Positions 38,772-46,838 of a DNA stretch of 64,000 nt are shown here, piece by piece (the stretch's first letter is position 1; each line of letters starts with the position of its first letter). The DNA comes from JAOPZW01 sp963835295 (GTDB lineage Bacteria > Actinomycetota > Thermoleophilia > Solirubrobacterales > Solirubrobacteraceae). The stretch is from NCBI GenBank assembly GCA_963835295.1, contig CAWIEX010000010.1, positions 558,001 through 622,000 on the forward strand, in the 5' to 3' direction. The notes beneath the pieces are model-generated. The model searched no databases. It saw only the letters and a program-made list of their open reading frames with translations, and was not told the DNA's origin. A program made the position numbers and the translations under genes.

Positions 38772-38901
38772 GCCCCCCGAGCGTCCGCACCAGGGCTGGC
38801 CGGCGGTCTTCCCCCCTCGATGCCTTGGCCGCGGGCCGGCGCATGACGCTTCGCGGACGACCCGCCCAGCAGAAGGTCCGCTACGCCCTAACCTTCAAGC
38901 C

Positions 38902-39951
38902 ATGTGCCGCAACATTCGCCCGCTGTACAACTTCGAGCCCCCCGCCACGCACGACGAGGTCCATGACGCCGCGCTGCAGTTCGTGCGCAAGGTCAGCGGC
39001 TTCACCAAGCCCGCCAGGGCCAACGAGGAGGCCTTCGAGCGCGCCGTGCAGGAGATCTCGGCCGCGACGACGCGCCTGCTCGACTCGCTCGTGACCAACG
39101 CGCCGCCCAAGGACCGCGAGGTCGAGGCGGAGAGAGCGCCGCGCTCGCTCGGCCGAGCGCTACGCCGCGTAGCGCCGCGCTCGCTCGGCCGAGCGCTACG
39201 CCGCGTAGCACCGCGCTCGCACCACTGGTGCTGTCCGCCACGTATCAGGCGGGGGCCTTCATGGCTCCTTGCCGTCATGGACGCGGACCGGGACCGGCGA
39301 GCCTGGGTGGGCTGCGTCGCGGCGATCGCCGCGGCGTCGGTGCTCGCCGGCGCGTCCGTCTCCGCGTCGGCCGCCGGCGACCACGGCCCGCTGACGTGCC
39401 TCGACGGCTACGTGTGGCGCCAGGCCACGCCGCGCGACCACGTGTGCGTCACGCCCGCGGTCCGGGCGCAGACGGCGCAGGACAACCGGCTCGCGCCCAG
39501 CCGCGCCAGCGCGACGTCGACCACGTTCGGCCCGGATCTCTGCGGCCCGGGCTATGTCTGGCGCGAGGCGGTCCCGGGCGACCACGTCTGCGTCACTCCG
39601 GCGACCTGGCAGCAGGTCCACGACGACAACCTCACGGCCGGTGCTCGCCGCAACGCACTCAGGGTCAAGGTCGGCGGCCACGCCGCCACCCGGACCTACT
39701 GGGTGCACGCCGATGGCATCAACGTGGGGGTCGCGCGCGTCGCGCTGTTCTGGCCCGGGCAGGTCACGCCCGTGCGGTCGTGGCCTGTCGTCGCGCACCG
39801 CAGCGCGAAGGGGCCCGGTGGAGAGCTCACGTTCGACACGAGGCTCCCCGCGTGCACGATGCACCCCAACGCGATCGTCCGCGTGCGCGACCCCTCGTCG
39901 CTGCGGTGGTCCTCGTCGCGCCGGATCGCGACGGGCTGCACGAGCCCGTAG
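38902..39951 (+). CDS. DUF2277 protein with in-frame read-on into a secreted-protein gene
   Basis: The first 75 residues are a typical DUF2277 protein: MCRNIRPLYNFEPPATHDEV, ALQFVRKVSGFTKPARANEE and LLDSLVTNAPPKDREVEAER. Normal family members end about 10 residues later (85-90 aa). Here the frame has no stop: it passes through a 36-bp tandem repeat translated as APRSLGRALRRV twice, then a basic stretch, and into the secreted protein that has its own ATG at 39277. The start ATG 38902 is fixed by the conserved MCRNIR. The role of DUF2277 is unknown. Whether a 349-aa fusion is made, or two products, is open. Confidence 0.65.
   Translation: MCRNIRPLYNFEPPATHDEVHDAALQFVRKVSGFTKPARANEEAFERAVQEISAATTRLLDSLVTNAPPKDREVEAERAPRSLGRALRRVAPRSLGRALRRVAPRSHHWCCPPRIRRGPSWLLAVMDADRDRRAWVGCVAAIAAASVLAGASVSASAAGDHGPLTCLDGYVWRQATPRDHVCVTPAVRAQTAQDNRLAPSRASATSTTFGPDLCGPGYVWREAVPGDHVCVTPATWQQVHDDNLTAGARRNALRVKVGGHAATRTYWVHADGINVGVARVALFWPGQVTPVRSWPVVAHRSAKGPGGELTFDTRLPACTMHPNAIVRVRDPSSLRWSSSRRIATGCTSP
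39135..39220. repeat. 36-bp tandem repeat, 2.4 copies
   Basis: Two exact 36-bp units (39135-39170 and 39171-39206) plus a partial third with one mismatch. Each unit contains two palindromes, CGCTCGGCCGAGCG and CTACG-CCG-CGTAG, so it can fold strongly. It has replaced or displaced the usual stop of the DUF2277 gene. Slipped-strand copying is the likely origin. Confidence 0.85.
39277..39951 (+). CDS. secreted protein with duplicated GYVWR motif
   Basis: A 224-aa protein (if translated from its own ATG) with a signal peptide (WVGCVAAIAAASVLAGASVS, cleavage near ASA-AGD). The mature part has two copies of a Cys-containing motif: CLDGYVWRQATPRDHVCVTP and CGPGYVWREAVPGDHVCVTP about 50 residues apart, each followed by a short helix. 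The C-terminal half is beta-rich with a final Cys pair. It lies in frame with DUF2277 upstream. Such CxxGYVWR/VCV repeats are seen in exported actinobacterial proteins of unknown role. Confidence 0.65.
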   Translation: MDADRDRRAWVGCVAAIAAASVLAGASVSASAAGDHGPLTCLDGYVWRQATPRDHVCVTPAVRAQTAQDNRLAPSRASATSTTFGPDLCGPGYVWREAVPGDHVCVTPATWQQVHDDNLTAGARRNALRVKVGGHAATRTYWVHADGINVGVARVALFWPGQVTPVRSWPVVAHRSAKGPGGELTFDTRLPACTMHPNAIVRVRDPSSLRWSSSRRIATGCTSP

Positions 39952-40018
39952 CTGCTCCGAACGTCCTAGGCCCAATGACCCGTGGTGGGCAGGCGCGGCC
40001 CGGCGTAGCGTGGCCGTC

Positions 40019-40999
40019 ATGCACGCCGTCCGCCTGCACGCCTTCGGCCCGGCCGCGAACCTGCGCTACGAGGAGGTCGACGATCCTTCACCGGGCCCCG
40101 GGCAGGCGCGCATCGCCGTGGCGGCCGCGGGCGTGCACCTGATCGACACCGCGCTGCGCGCCGGCCGGCCGATGGGCCCGCTCGCGCTCCCTGAGCTGCC
40201 CACGATCCCGGGCCGCGAGGTCGCGGGCGTGGTCGACGCCGTCGGCCCGCAGGTCGACGAGCGGTGGGTGGGCCGGCGCGTGGTCGCCCATCTGGGGGCC
40301 GCGAGCGGCGGCTACGCCGAGCTCGCCGTGCGCGAGATCGAGGCCCTGCACGCGCTGCCCGACGGCCTGGCCGACGACGCCGCGGTGGCGATGATCGGCA
40401 CCGGGCGCACCGCGCTCGCGATCCTCGAGGTCGCCGCGCTCACCGCAGACGACGTCGTCCTCGTGACCGCCGCGGCGGGCGGCCTGGGCAGCCTGCTCGT
40501 GCAGGCGGCGCGCCAGGCCGGCGCGGTCGTGGTCGGCGCCGCGGGCGGCCCGGCCAAGGTGCAGCGCACGGCGCAGCTCGGGGCCTCCGTCGCGGTCGAC
40601 TACTCCGCGCCGGGTTGGAGCGACGCGGTGCGCGAGGCGCTCGACGGGCGCGAGGTCACGGTGGCCCTCGACGGCGTCGGCGGCGCCCTCGGCCGCAGCG
40701 CCCTGGAGCTCCTCGGCGCCGGCGGCAGGCTCATCCTCTTCGGCTTCTCCTCAGGGCAGCCGACCGAGCTCTCGGCCGGCGACCTCTTCGCGCGCGGCAT
40801 CACCGCCTCGGCCGCGATCGGCGCGCGGATGGCGCAGCGTCCCGGCGGGCAGCGCGACCTCGAGGAGCGGGCGCTCGCGGCCGCCGCCGACGGGCGCCTG
40901 GTCCCACTCGTCCAGCGCTTCGCGCTCGCGGCGGCGGCAGAGGCGCACGAGGCCATCGAGGGCCGCGCCACCGTCGGCAAGACGGTGCTCGTGCCCTGA
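40019..40999 (+). CDS. MDR-family zinc-binding-type dehydrogenase / quinone reductase
   Basis: A 326-aa medium-chain dehydrogenase/reductase close to NADPH:quinone reductases. GroES-like part: VAAAGVHLIDTALRAGRPMG and TIPGREVAGVVDAVG. Rossmann part: VLVTAAAGGLGSLLVQAARQ near residue 155. Catalytic zinc ligands are absent. The ATG at 40019 gives the usual N-terminus (MHAVRLHAFGPAANLRYEEV); the longer frame is an antisense-like extension. It stands alone between small genes. The substrate is unknown. Confidence 0.88.
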   Translation: MHAVRLHAFGPAANLRYEEVDDPSPGPGQARIAVAAAGVHLIDTALRAGRPMGPLALPELPTIPGREVAGVVDAVGPQVDERWVGRRVVAHLGAASGGYAELAVREIEALHALPDGLADDAAVAMIGTGRTALAILEVAALTADDVVLVTAAAGGLGSLLVQAARQAGAVVVGAAGGPAKVQRTAQLGASVAVDYSAPGWSDAVREALDGREVTVALDGVGGALGRSALELLGAGGRLILFGFSSGQPTELSAGDLFARGITASAAIGARMAQRPGGQRDLEERALAAAADGRLVPLVQRFALAAAAEAHEAIEGRATVGKTVLVP

Positions 41000-41021
41000 G
41001 CACCTTCGGCCGGTCAGCAGG

Positions 41022-41408
41022 ATGGCGAGAGTACGGCCAGCACCAGTGGAGATCGCCGGCCGGGTCGCCAGCATGGATCCGACGATGCAGACCTACCTCT
41101 CACTCGGAGCCCTGTACGCCGCCGATCGTCGTCGCGCCACCTCGCGCGAGCGCGACGTCGGGCTGTGGTGGCGGGCGAGCGGCCCGCTCCCGCGCACCTA
41201 TCGCGCCGCCTACGTCGAGGCGACCGGCGAGCTCTACGTCATGCAGCACGAGGGCATGCGCGGCGGCGGCCAGGTGCAGGTGCTAGGGCGCTTCGACTCG
41301 TTCGCCGAGCTGCATCGCCTGATCGCCGGGTGGGAGCACGTCTGCGGCGAGCCCGGCTCGATCGACTGGCTGACCGCGCGCCTGGGGCGCGTGCTCGCCG
41401 CCGCCTGA
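41022..41408 (+). CDS. small protein of unknown function
   Basis: A 128-aa protein, or 111 aa if the internal ATG at 41073 (MDPTMQTYLSLGALYAADRR) is the start, which looks more natural. It is rich in Trp, Tyr and Arg (WWRASGPLPRTYRAAYVEAT, ELYVMQHEGMRGGGQVQVLG) with no membrane segment. Its stop is directly adjacent to the stop of the convergent sigma factor gene. I do not recognise the family. Confidence 0.6.
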   Translation: MARVRPAPVEIAGRVASMDPTMQTYLSLGALYAADRRRATSRERDVGLWWRASGPLPRTYRAAYVEATGELYVMQHEGMRGGGQVQVLGRFDSFAELHRLIAGWEHVCGEPGSIDWLTARLGRVLAAA

Positions 41409-42287
41409 TCAGGCGCTGACCACCTGGCGCAGCTTCTCGCGGTCGACGACCAGGTCGATCGTGGCGATCCGCCCGTCCACCACGGTGAAGCCCACGACCG
41501 CGGCGGGACGCTCGGCCGGCCCCAGGTAGAGGCCCGCCCCGCCGTTGACGATCGCGGGGTGGGCGAGCGGCGCGAAGCGCGGGGCGCGGGTCAGCAGCTC
41601 GCGCGCCACCGCCGGCGCGCCCACGGCGGGCGGCCGCGCGTGCGGCCCGCGCCCGGCATCGACGCGGAAGACGACATCGGGGTCCAGCACCTCGAGCAGC
41701 GCGTCGAAGTCGCCGGCCCGCGCGGCGGCGAGGAAGGCGGTGACGACCTCGCGCTGGCGGGCGAGGTCGGGATCGGGCGACGGCGCCGCGCCGCGCACCC
41801 GGCGCCGCGCGCGGCTGGCGAGCTGGCGCGCGGCCGCGGGCGTGCGGTCGACGATCGGGGCGACCTCCTCGAAGGGCACGCCGAACATGTCGTGCAGGAC
41901 GAAGGCGAGGCGCTCGGCGGGGGAGAGGGTGTCGAGGACGACGAGCAGGGCGATCCCGACCGAGTCGGCCAGCTCGGCCTGGTGGGCCGGATCGCTGTCC
42001 TCGCCGGTGGTGAGGATCGGCTCCGGCAGCCACGTGCCGACGAGCTCCTCGCGCCGTGACCGGCGCGAGCGCAGCATGTCGAGGGCCACGCGCGCGACGA
42101 CCGTCGTCAGCCAGCCGCCCAGGTTGGCGACAGCGTCGGCATCGGAGCGGCTGAGGCGCAGCCACGCCTCCTGAACGGCGTCGTCGGCCTCGCTGAGCGA
42201 GCCGAGCATCCGGTAGGCGACCGCGCGCAGGTGCGCCCGGTGCTCCTCGAACTGCTCGGCCCGGTGCTGATCTGCGTCCACGGTCAC
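41409..42287 (-). CDS. sigJ: ECF sigma factor with SnoaL-like tail (SigJ type, ECF41-like)
   Basis: A 292-aa extracytoplasmic-function sigma factor. Region 2 is YRMLGSLSEADDAVQEAWLR near residue 25 and region 4 is LSPAERLAFVLHDMFGVPFE with RTPAAARQLASRARRRVR. The last 110 residues form an SnoaL/NTF2-like domain (AFLAAARAGDFDALLEVLDP), the mark of the SigJ/ECF41 groups, where the tail replaces a separate anti-sigma factor. The GTG start at 42287 follows GAGAGGAT. It diverges from a drug-type ABC exporter operon across 87 bp and may control it. Confidence 0.9.
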   Translation of the reverse strand: MTVDADQHRAEQFEEHRAHLRAVAYRMLGSLSEADDAVQEAWLRLSRSDADAVANLGGWLTTVVARVALDMLRSRRSRREELVGTWLPEPILTTGEDSDPAHQAELADSVGIALLVVLDTLSPAERLAFVLHDMFGVPFEEVAPIVDRTPAAARQLASRARRRVRGAAPSPDPDLARQREVVTAFLAAARAGDFDALLEVLDPDVVFRVDAGRGPHARPPAVGAPAVARELLTRAPRFAPLAHPAIVNGGAGLYLGPAERPAAVVGFTVVDGRIATIDLVVDREKLRQVVSA

Positions 42288-42374
42288 ATCCTCTCGTCGG
42301 GGCCCGTCATAGCAGTGACGAGCCGACGGCGGCCGATGTGACCGCCGTGCCCGCCCCGCAGACCAGGAGACCCC

Positions 42375-43316
42375 GTGAACGCGATCGAAGTGCAAGGGCT
42401 GACCAAGACCTACCCGGGCGGCGTCGCCGCCGTGAAACCGCTGCACTTCGACGTCGCCACCGGCGAGGTGTTCGGGCTGCTGGGCCCCAACGGGGCGGGC
42501 AAGTCGACGACGGTCGGGATGCTCACGACGACGGTGGCGCCGACCGCCGGCACGGCGCGCCTGGCCGGCTTCGACGTCGCGCGCCAGGCGCTCGCCGCCC
42601 GCGGCGCGAGCAGCGTCGTCTTCCAGGAGCCGGTCGTCGACAGCACGCTCACCGGCCGCGCGAGCCTCGAGCTCCATGCGCGGCTGTGGGGCGTCGCGCG
42701 GGCCAAGGGCGACGCGCGCATCGCCGAGCTCGTCGAGGCGCTCGGGCTCTCCAAGCTCGTCGACCGGCCGGTTGGCACCTACAGCGGCGGCGAGCGCCGG
42801 CGCCTGGAGATCGCCCGCGCGCTGGTCTCAGAGCCGCGCGTGCTCTTCCTCGACGAGCCGACCGTCGGCCTGGACCCGCGCATCCGCCACGAGCTGCTCG
42901 ACGTGATCGCTGGGCTGCGCGCGCGCAGCGACATGACGATCCTGCTCACGACGCACTACCTCGACGAGGCCCAGCGCCTGTGCGACCGCGTCGCCATCAT
43001 GAACCGCGGCGAGATCGCCGCGCTCGACGCGCCCGGCGCCCTGCTGGCCGGGCTCGGCGGCGAGATCCTCGAGATGCGCCTGGACGGCGATGCGGCGGGC
43101 GCCCTCGCGACGCTGCGCGCCCATGGCATCGCCACGGCCGACGTCTTCACGGTCGGCTCGACGGTGACGCTGCCGCTGCGCCACACCAGCGCGGCCGAGG
43201 CCATCGCGGCCATCCACGCCACCGACGTGCGCGCGTCGGGCATCACCACCCGCACCCCGACGCTCGACGACGTGTACCTGCGCCTCACCGGCAACCGCAT
43301 GGCCGAGGCGGCCTGA
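42375..43316 (+). CDS. ABC transporter ATPase (DrrA-like drug exporter type)
   Basis: A 313-aa ATPase of the daunorubicin-resistance (DrrA) group. Walker A GPNGAGKSTTVGML near residue 36, Q-loop SSVVFQEPVVD, signature YSGGERRRLEIARALV, Walker B VLFLDEPTVGLDP and H-loop LLTTHYLDEAQRLCDRV are all present. The C-terminal domain ends TPTLDDVYLRLTGNRMAEA, typical of DrrA. The GTG start has GGAGA upstream. The permease follows 25 bp later. The exported compound is unknown. Confidence 0.92.
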   Translation: MNAIEVQGLTKTYPGGVAAVKPLHFDVATGEVFGLLGPNGAGKSTTVGMLTTTVAPTAGTARLAGFDVARQALAARGASSVVFQEPVVDSTLTGRASLELHARLWGVARAKGDARIAELVEALGLSKLVDRPVGTYSGGERRRLEIARALVSEPRVLFLDEPTVGLDPRIRHELLDVIAGLRARSDMTILLTTHYLDEAQRLCDRVAIMNRGEIAALDAPGALLAGLGGEILEMRLDGDAAGALATLRAHGIATADVFTVGSTVTLPLRHTSAAEAIAAIHATDVRASGITTRTPTLDDVYLRLTGNRMAEAA

Positions 43317-43341
43317 ACTGCAATCCGAGAGGACCGATCCC

Positions 43342-44145
43342 ATGTCCACCTCCGCCGCGCTCGTGCCGCTCGCCCAGCGGCGCGCCGCGCTCACCGCCCG
43401 CAACCCGCGCCAGATCGCTATCCCGCTGCTCACGCCGATCCTCTTCGTCGTCGTCATCGCCCCGGCGCTGACGACGGCGCTGGGCGGCCTGCACACCAAG
43501 CTCGACTACACCGCCTTCGTCTCGATCGGCGCGGTCGGCCTGCTCGTCCCTCTCACGACGGTCTTCGCCGGCCTCAGCGTCATCATCGACCGCGTCAGCG
43601 GCGCCCAGCGCGAGCTGCTCGCCGCACCGATCCCGCGCGCACTGCTCGTGCTCGGCAACCTCGCCGTCGCGCTCGTGCTCAGCGCGCTGCAGGTCGCCGT
43701 CCTCGTCGGGGTCGCCGCGCTACGCGGCGCCGACTTCCACGTCAGCGCGACGGGGATCGCCTGGTTCGTGGGCGCGGCGCTCGGCTTCGCGGTCCTCATG
43801 TACGGCGTCGCCGAGACGATGGCCAGCCGCATCCCCAACCAGGAGGAGTACATCGGCGCCACGCCGGTGGTGGCCATCCTGCCGTGGTTCTTCGCCGGGG
43901 CGCTGTTCCCCATCAGCGCGCTGCCCGGCGCCCTGACCGCCTTCGCCAAGGTCCTGCCGTTGACCCATGCGATGGCGCTCATGCGCTACGGGCTCGTCGA
44001 CCCGCACGCGACCGGGCTGCACGACATCTGGGGCATGAGCAACGCGACCACCGAGGCGTGGCTCAGCCTCGCCGTCGTCGTGGTCTTCGCCGCGGCGCTC
44101 ATCGCGCTGGCGGTGCGCTCGTTCACGCGCGCCGCGCTGCAGTGA
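43342..44145 (+). CDS. ABC-2 type transporter permease (DrrB-like)
   Basis: A 267-aa ABC-2 permease with six membrane helices, the partner of the preceding ATPase. Visible helices include QIAIPLLTPILFVVVIAPAL and FVSIGAVGLLVPLTTVFAGL. The ABC-2 signature region is LPLTHAMALMRYGLVDPHAT. The ATG is preceded by GAGAGGA. DrrAB-type pairs expel hydrophobic drugs or lipids. The divergent sigma factor may set its expression. Confidence 0.92.
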   Translation: MSTSAALVPLAQRRAALTARNPRQIAIPLLTPILFVVVIAPALTTALGGLHTKLDYTAFVSIGAVGLLVPLTTVFAGLSVIIDRVSGAQRELLAAPIPRALLVLGNLAVALVLSALQVAVLVGVAALRGADFHVSATGIAWFVGAALGFAVLMYGVAETMASRIPNQEEYIGATPVVAILPWFFAGALFPISALPGALTAFAKVLPLTHAMALMRYGLVDPHATGLHDIWGMSNATTEAWLSLAVVVVFAAALIALAVRSFTRAALQ

Positions 44146-44195
44146 GCTAGAACCAGCACGCTCCGCCGCCCGCCGCGGGTACCCTGCCGGTCGAG

Positions 44196-46838
44196 ATGAG
44201 GCTGTCGGGTCTGCTGCGGGCGGTCATGGGGGCCGCCGCTCGGCGGCCGCTGCTGGTCGGGCTGGCCGTCGGCCTGCTGGCGCTGGCCGGCGGCGTCCTC
44301 GCGCTGCGCCTGCAGCCGACGGCGGCGACCGACACCCTCGTCGGCCGCGGCAGCGCGAGCTTCGCCGCCACCGAGCGTCTGCACCAGCGCTTCGGCGACG
44401 AGGCCGTCTACGTGCTCGTGCGCGAGCCGGTCACGCAGCTCACGCTGACCTCGGACATCCTGCGCGTGCAGGGGCTCGAGGGCTGCATCTCGGGCAACGC
44501 GCCCAAGGGCGCGGTGCCCCCGGGCGGCAAGGACGGCCCCTGCGGGCAGCTGGCGGCCAGCAAGCCGGCGAAGGTCGTCTTCGGGCCGGGCACCTTCCTC
44601 AACGAGGCCATCGGGCAGATCCAGGACCAGTTCAAGGCCGAGTCCACGGCCCGCGCCGCGCAGGCCAAGCGCGCGGCCACCGCGGCGCGGGCGCTGGCGC
44701 GCGCCCAGCACAAGAGCCCGGCGCAGGTGCGCAGGTACGGCGAGCAGGCCAAGCAGCTCGTCGAGGCCGAGTTCGCCAAGAACGTGATCGCCCTGGCCCT
44801 GAAGTACGGGATCCGCTCGGCCCCGCAGCTCAACGACCCCGCCTTCGTCTCGAAGATCGTCTTCGACGACACCAAGGGGCCGGGCGTGCCCAAGGGGCGC
44901 TTCGCATACATCTTCCCCAACAAGAGCAGCGCCCTGATCCAGGTCCGCTTCCGCTCTGACCTCAGCGAGAGCGCGCGCGACCGCGCCATCGGGCTCGTGC
45001 GCCGCGCCGTGGCGATGCCCGAGTGGAAGCTGCCCAACGGCAAGGGCACCTACGTCGTGACCGGCGCGCCCGTCGTGGTCTCCGACCTCACGCGCTCGAT
45101 CAGCCACTCGCTCGTGCTGCTCCTCGTGGCCGCGCTCGTGGTCATGGCCCTCACGCTGGCCCTGGTCTTCCGCGCGCGGCTGCGGCTGCTGCCGCTCGTG
45201 GTCGCACTGGCCGCCGCCGGGCTGACCTTCGGGGCCCTCTCGCTGGCCGGGGCGTCGCTGACCATGGCCTCGATCGCGGTGCTGCCGGTGCTCATCGGGC
45301 TCGCCGTCGACTACGCCATCCAGGTGCAGGCGCGCGTGCAGGAGGCCCAGGCCGCGGGAGCCGGGATCGAAGCCGCGGTCCAGCGCACGGCCATGCGCGG
45401 CGCGCCCGCGGTGGCCACCGCCGCGGCGGCCACGGCCGCCGGCTTCCTCGTCCTCGCGCTCTCGCCGGTGCCGATGGTGCGGGGCTTCGGGCTGCTGCTG
45501 GTGGCGGGCATCGCGCTCGCGCTCGGCTGCGCGCTGACCCTCGGCGTGGCCGCGATCGCCGGATCGGCGCGGCTCGGGCGCAGGAGGCGGTCGGTCGAGG
45601 CGCTCGCGCCCGCGTGGCGCGGCGCCGGCGAGCTGATCGCCGCCAACCCCGCGGCGCTCGCGCTGCGCCGCCGCGGCGCCGCGGCCGGGCGCGGCGCGCT
45701 GCGCCTGGCCACCGCCCACCCGGGCCGCGTCGTCCTCGTGGCGCTGGTCATCGCCCTCGCCGGCTGGGGCCTCGAGACGCAGACCCGGGTGGAGTCCGAC
45801 CTGACCAAGCTCGTGCCCCAGAACGGGGCGATCCACGACCTCCAGGCGCTGCAGCGCTCGACCGACGTGGGCGGCGAGATCGACGTCGTGGTCTCGGGCC
45901 GGCGCGTCACCGACCCCGCCGTCGTCAAGTGGATGACGCGCTACCAGGCGGCGCTTCTCAAGCGCTTCGGCTACACGGCCAAGCGCGGCTGCGGCAAGGC
46001 CGAGCTGTGTCCCGCCTTCTCGCTGCCCGACCTCTTCCAGGGCGGCCAGAACACGACGCGCCAGCAGATCGAGGGCCTGCTCGACGCCGTGCCGGCGTAC
46101 TTCTCGCAGGGCGTCATCACGGCCGACCGGCGCACGGCCACGATGGCCTTCGGTATCCGCCTGATGGCGCTCGACCGCCAGGAGCAGGTCATCGCCGCCA
46201 TGCGCGACGACCTGCACCCGCCGGCCGGGATCGACGCCGAGCTGGCGGGGCTGCCGGTGCTCGCGGCCGAGGCCAACGCGGCGGTGTCGTCGCCGTGGCG
46301 GCGGCTCGTGACGCTGCTCGCCGGCCTGGCCGCCGTCGCGCTCGTCCTCCTCGTCGCCTTCCGCGCGTGGCAGCGCGCCTTCGTGCCGCTGCTGCCGATC
46401 GCGCTCGCCACGGGGTGGTCGGCGCTCGTGCTCTTCGCGCTGCGCATCCCGCTGAACCCGATGTCGGTGGTCCTCGGGGCGCTCGTGATCGCCATCTCCA
46501 CCGAGTTCAGCGTGCTGCTGGCCGAGCGCTACCGCGCCGAGCGCATCGCCGGCCACGAGCCCGGCGAGGCGCTCGAGCGCACGTACCGCTCGACCGGCGC
46601 CGCGGTCCTGGCCTCGGGCACGACGGCCATCGCGGGCTTCGCGGTGCTCGTCGTCTCGGACATCAAGATGCTGCGCGACTTCGGCTTCGTGACGGTGGTC
46701 GACCTCACCGTCGCCCTGCTCGGGGTGATGGTCGTGCTGCCGGCGGTGCTGCTGCTGGCCGAGCAGGGCCGGCTGCGGCTGCGGGTGCCGCGGGTGGGAG
46801 GGCGCCGCATCGACGCGCAGCGCGCCCCGACCGCGTGA
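44196..46838 (+). CDS. MMPL/RND-family transporter
   Basis: An 880-aa exporter of the MMPL/RND superfamily with about twelve membrane helices in two halves, each with one helix, a large extracytoplasmic domain and a group of five. The first half shows VLPVLIGLAVDYAIQVQARV, the proton-relay region of helix 4, and the second shows NPMSVVLGALVIAISTEFSV. Relatives move hopanoids or other lipids to the outer envelope. The stop overlaps the start of a redoxin-like gene (GTGA). The substrate is not determined. Confidence 0.9.
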   Translation: MRLSGLLRAVMGAAARRPLLVGLAVGLLALAGGVLALRLQPTAATDTLVGRGSASFAATERLHQRFGDEAVYVLVREPVTQLTLTSDILRVQGLEGCISGNAPKGAVPPGGKDGPCGQLAASKPAKVVFGPGTFLNEAIGQIQDQFKAESTARAAQAKRAATAARALARAQHKSPAQVRRYGEQAKQLVEAEFAKNVIALALKYGIRSAPQLNDPAFVSKIVFDDTKGPGVPKGRFAYIFPNKSSALIQVRFRSDLSESARDRAIGLVRRAVAMPEWKLPNGKGTYVVTGAPVVVSDLTRSISHSLVLLLVAALVVMALTLALVFRARLRLLPLVVALAAAGLTFGALSLAGASLTMASIAVLPVLIGLAVDYAIQVQARVQEAQAAGAGIEAAVQRTAMRGAPAVATAAAATAAGFLVLALSPVPMVRGFGLLLVAGIALALGCALTLGVAAIAGSARLGRRRRSVEALAPAWRGAGELIAANPAALALRRRGAAAGRGALRLATAHPGRVVLVALVIALAGWGLETQTRVESDLTKLVPQNGAIHDLQALQRSTDVGGEIDVVVSGRRVTDPAVVKWMTRYQAALLKRFGYTAKRGCGKAELCPAFSLPDLFQGGQNTTRQQIEGLLDAVPAYFSQGVITADRRTATMAFGIRLMALDRQEQVIAAMRDDLHPPAGIDAELAGLPVLAAEANAAVSSPWRRLVTLLAGLAAVALVLLVAFRAWQRAFVPLLPIALATGWSALVLFALRIPLNPMSVVLGALVIAISTEFSVLLAERYRAERIAGHEPGEALERTYRSTGAAVLASGTTAIAGFAVLVVSDIKMLRDFGFVTVVDLTVALLGVMVVLPAVLLLAEQGRLRLRVPRVGGRRIDAQRAPTA

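Larger units (their letters stand above)
38538..38833. repeat. palindromic intergenic repeat, copy B
   Basis: The second copy of the element seen at 23541-23740. Shared blocks in the same order are CCGGCATCGATGAGGG at the left end, CCGCGAGCGGTGCGGTGGG at 38589-38607 (17 of 19 bases as in copy A) and CCTCGATGCCTTGGCCGCG at the right end (17 of 19). Its centre holds two strong hairpins listed separately. It fills the 398-bp gap between the MCE operon and the DUF2277 gene; no other gene is evident there. Confidence 0.6.

Noticed and set aside
39135..39220. CRISPR-like array
   Set aside because: The repeats are directly adjacent without spacers and number only 2.4; this is a tandem duplication.
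43986..46556. 856-residue open frame on the minus strand opposite the MMPL exporter
   Set aside because: Antisense shadow rich in Arg, Gly, His and Glu with no motif; the plus-strand MMPL protein accounts for the region.
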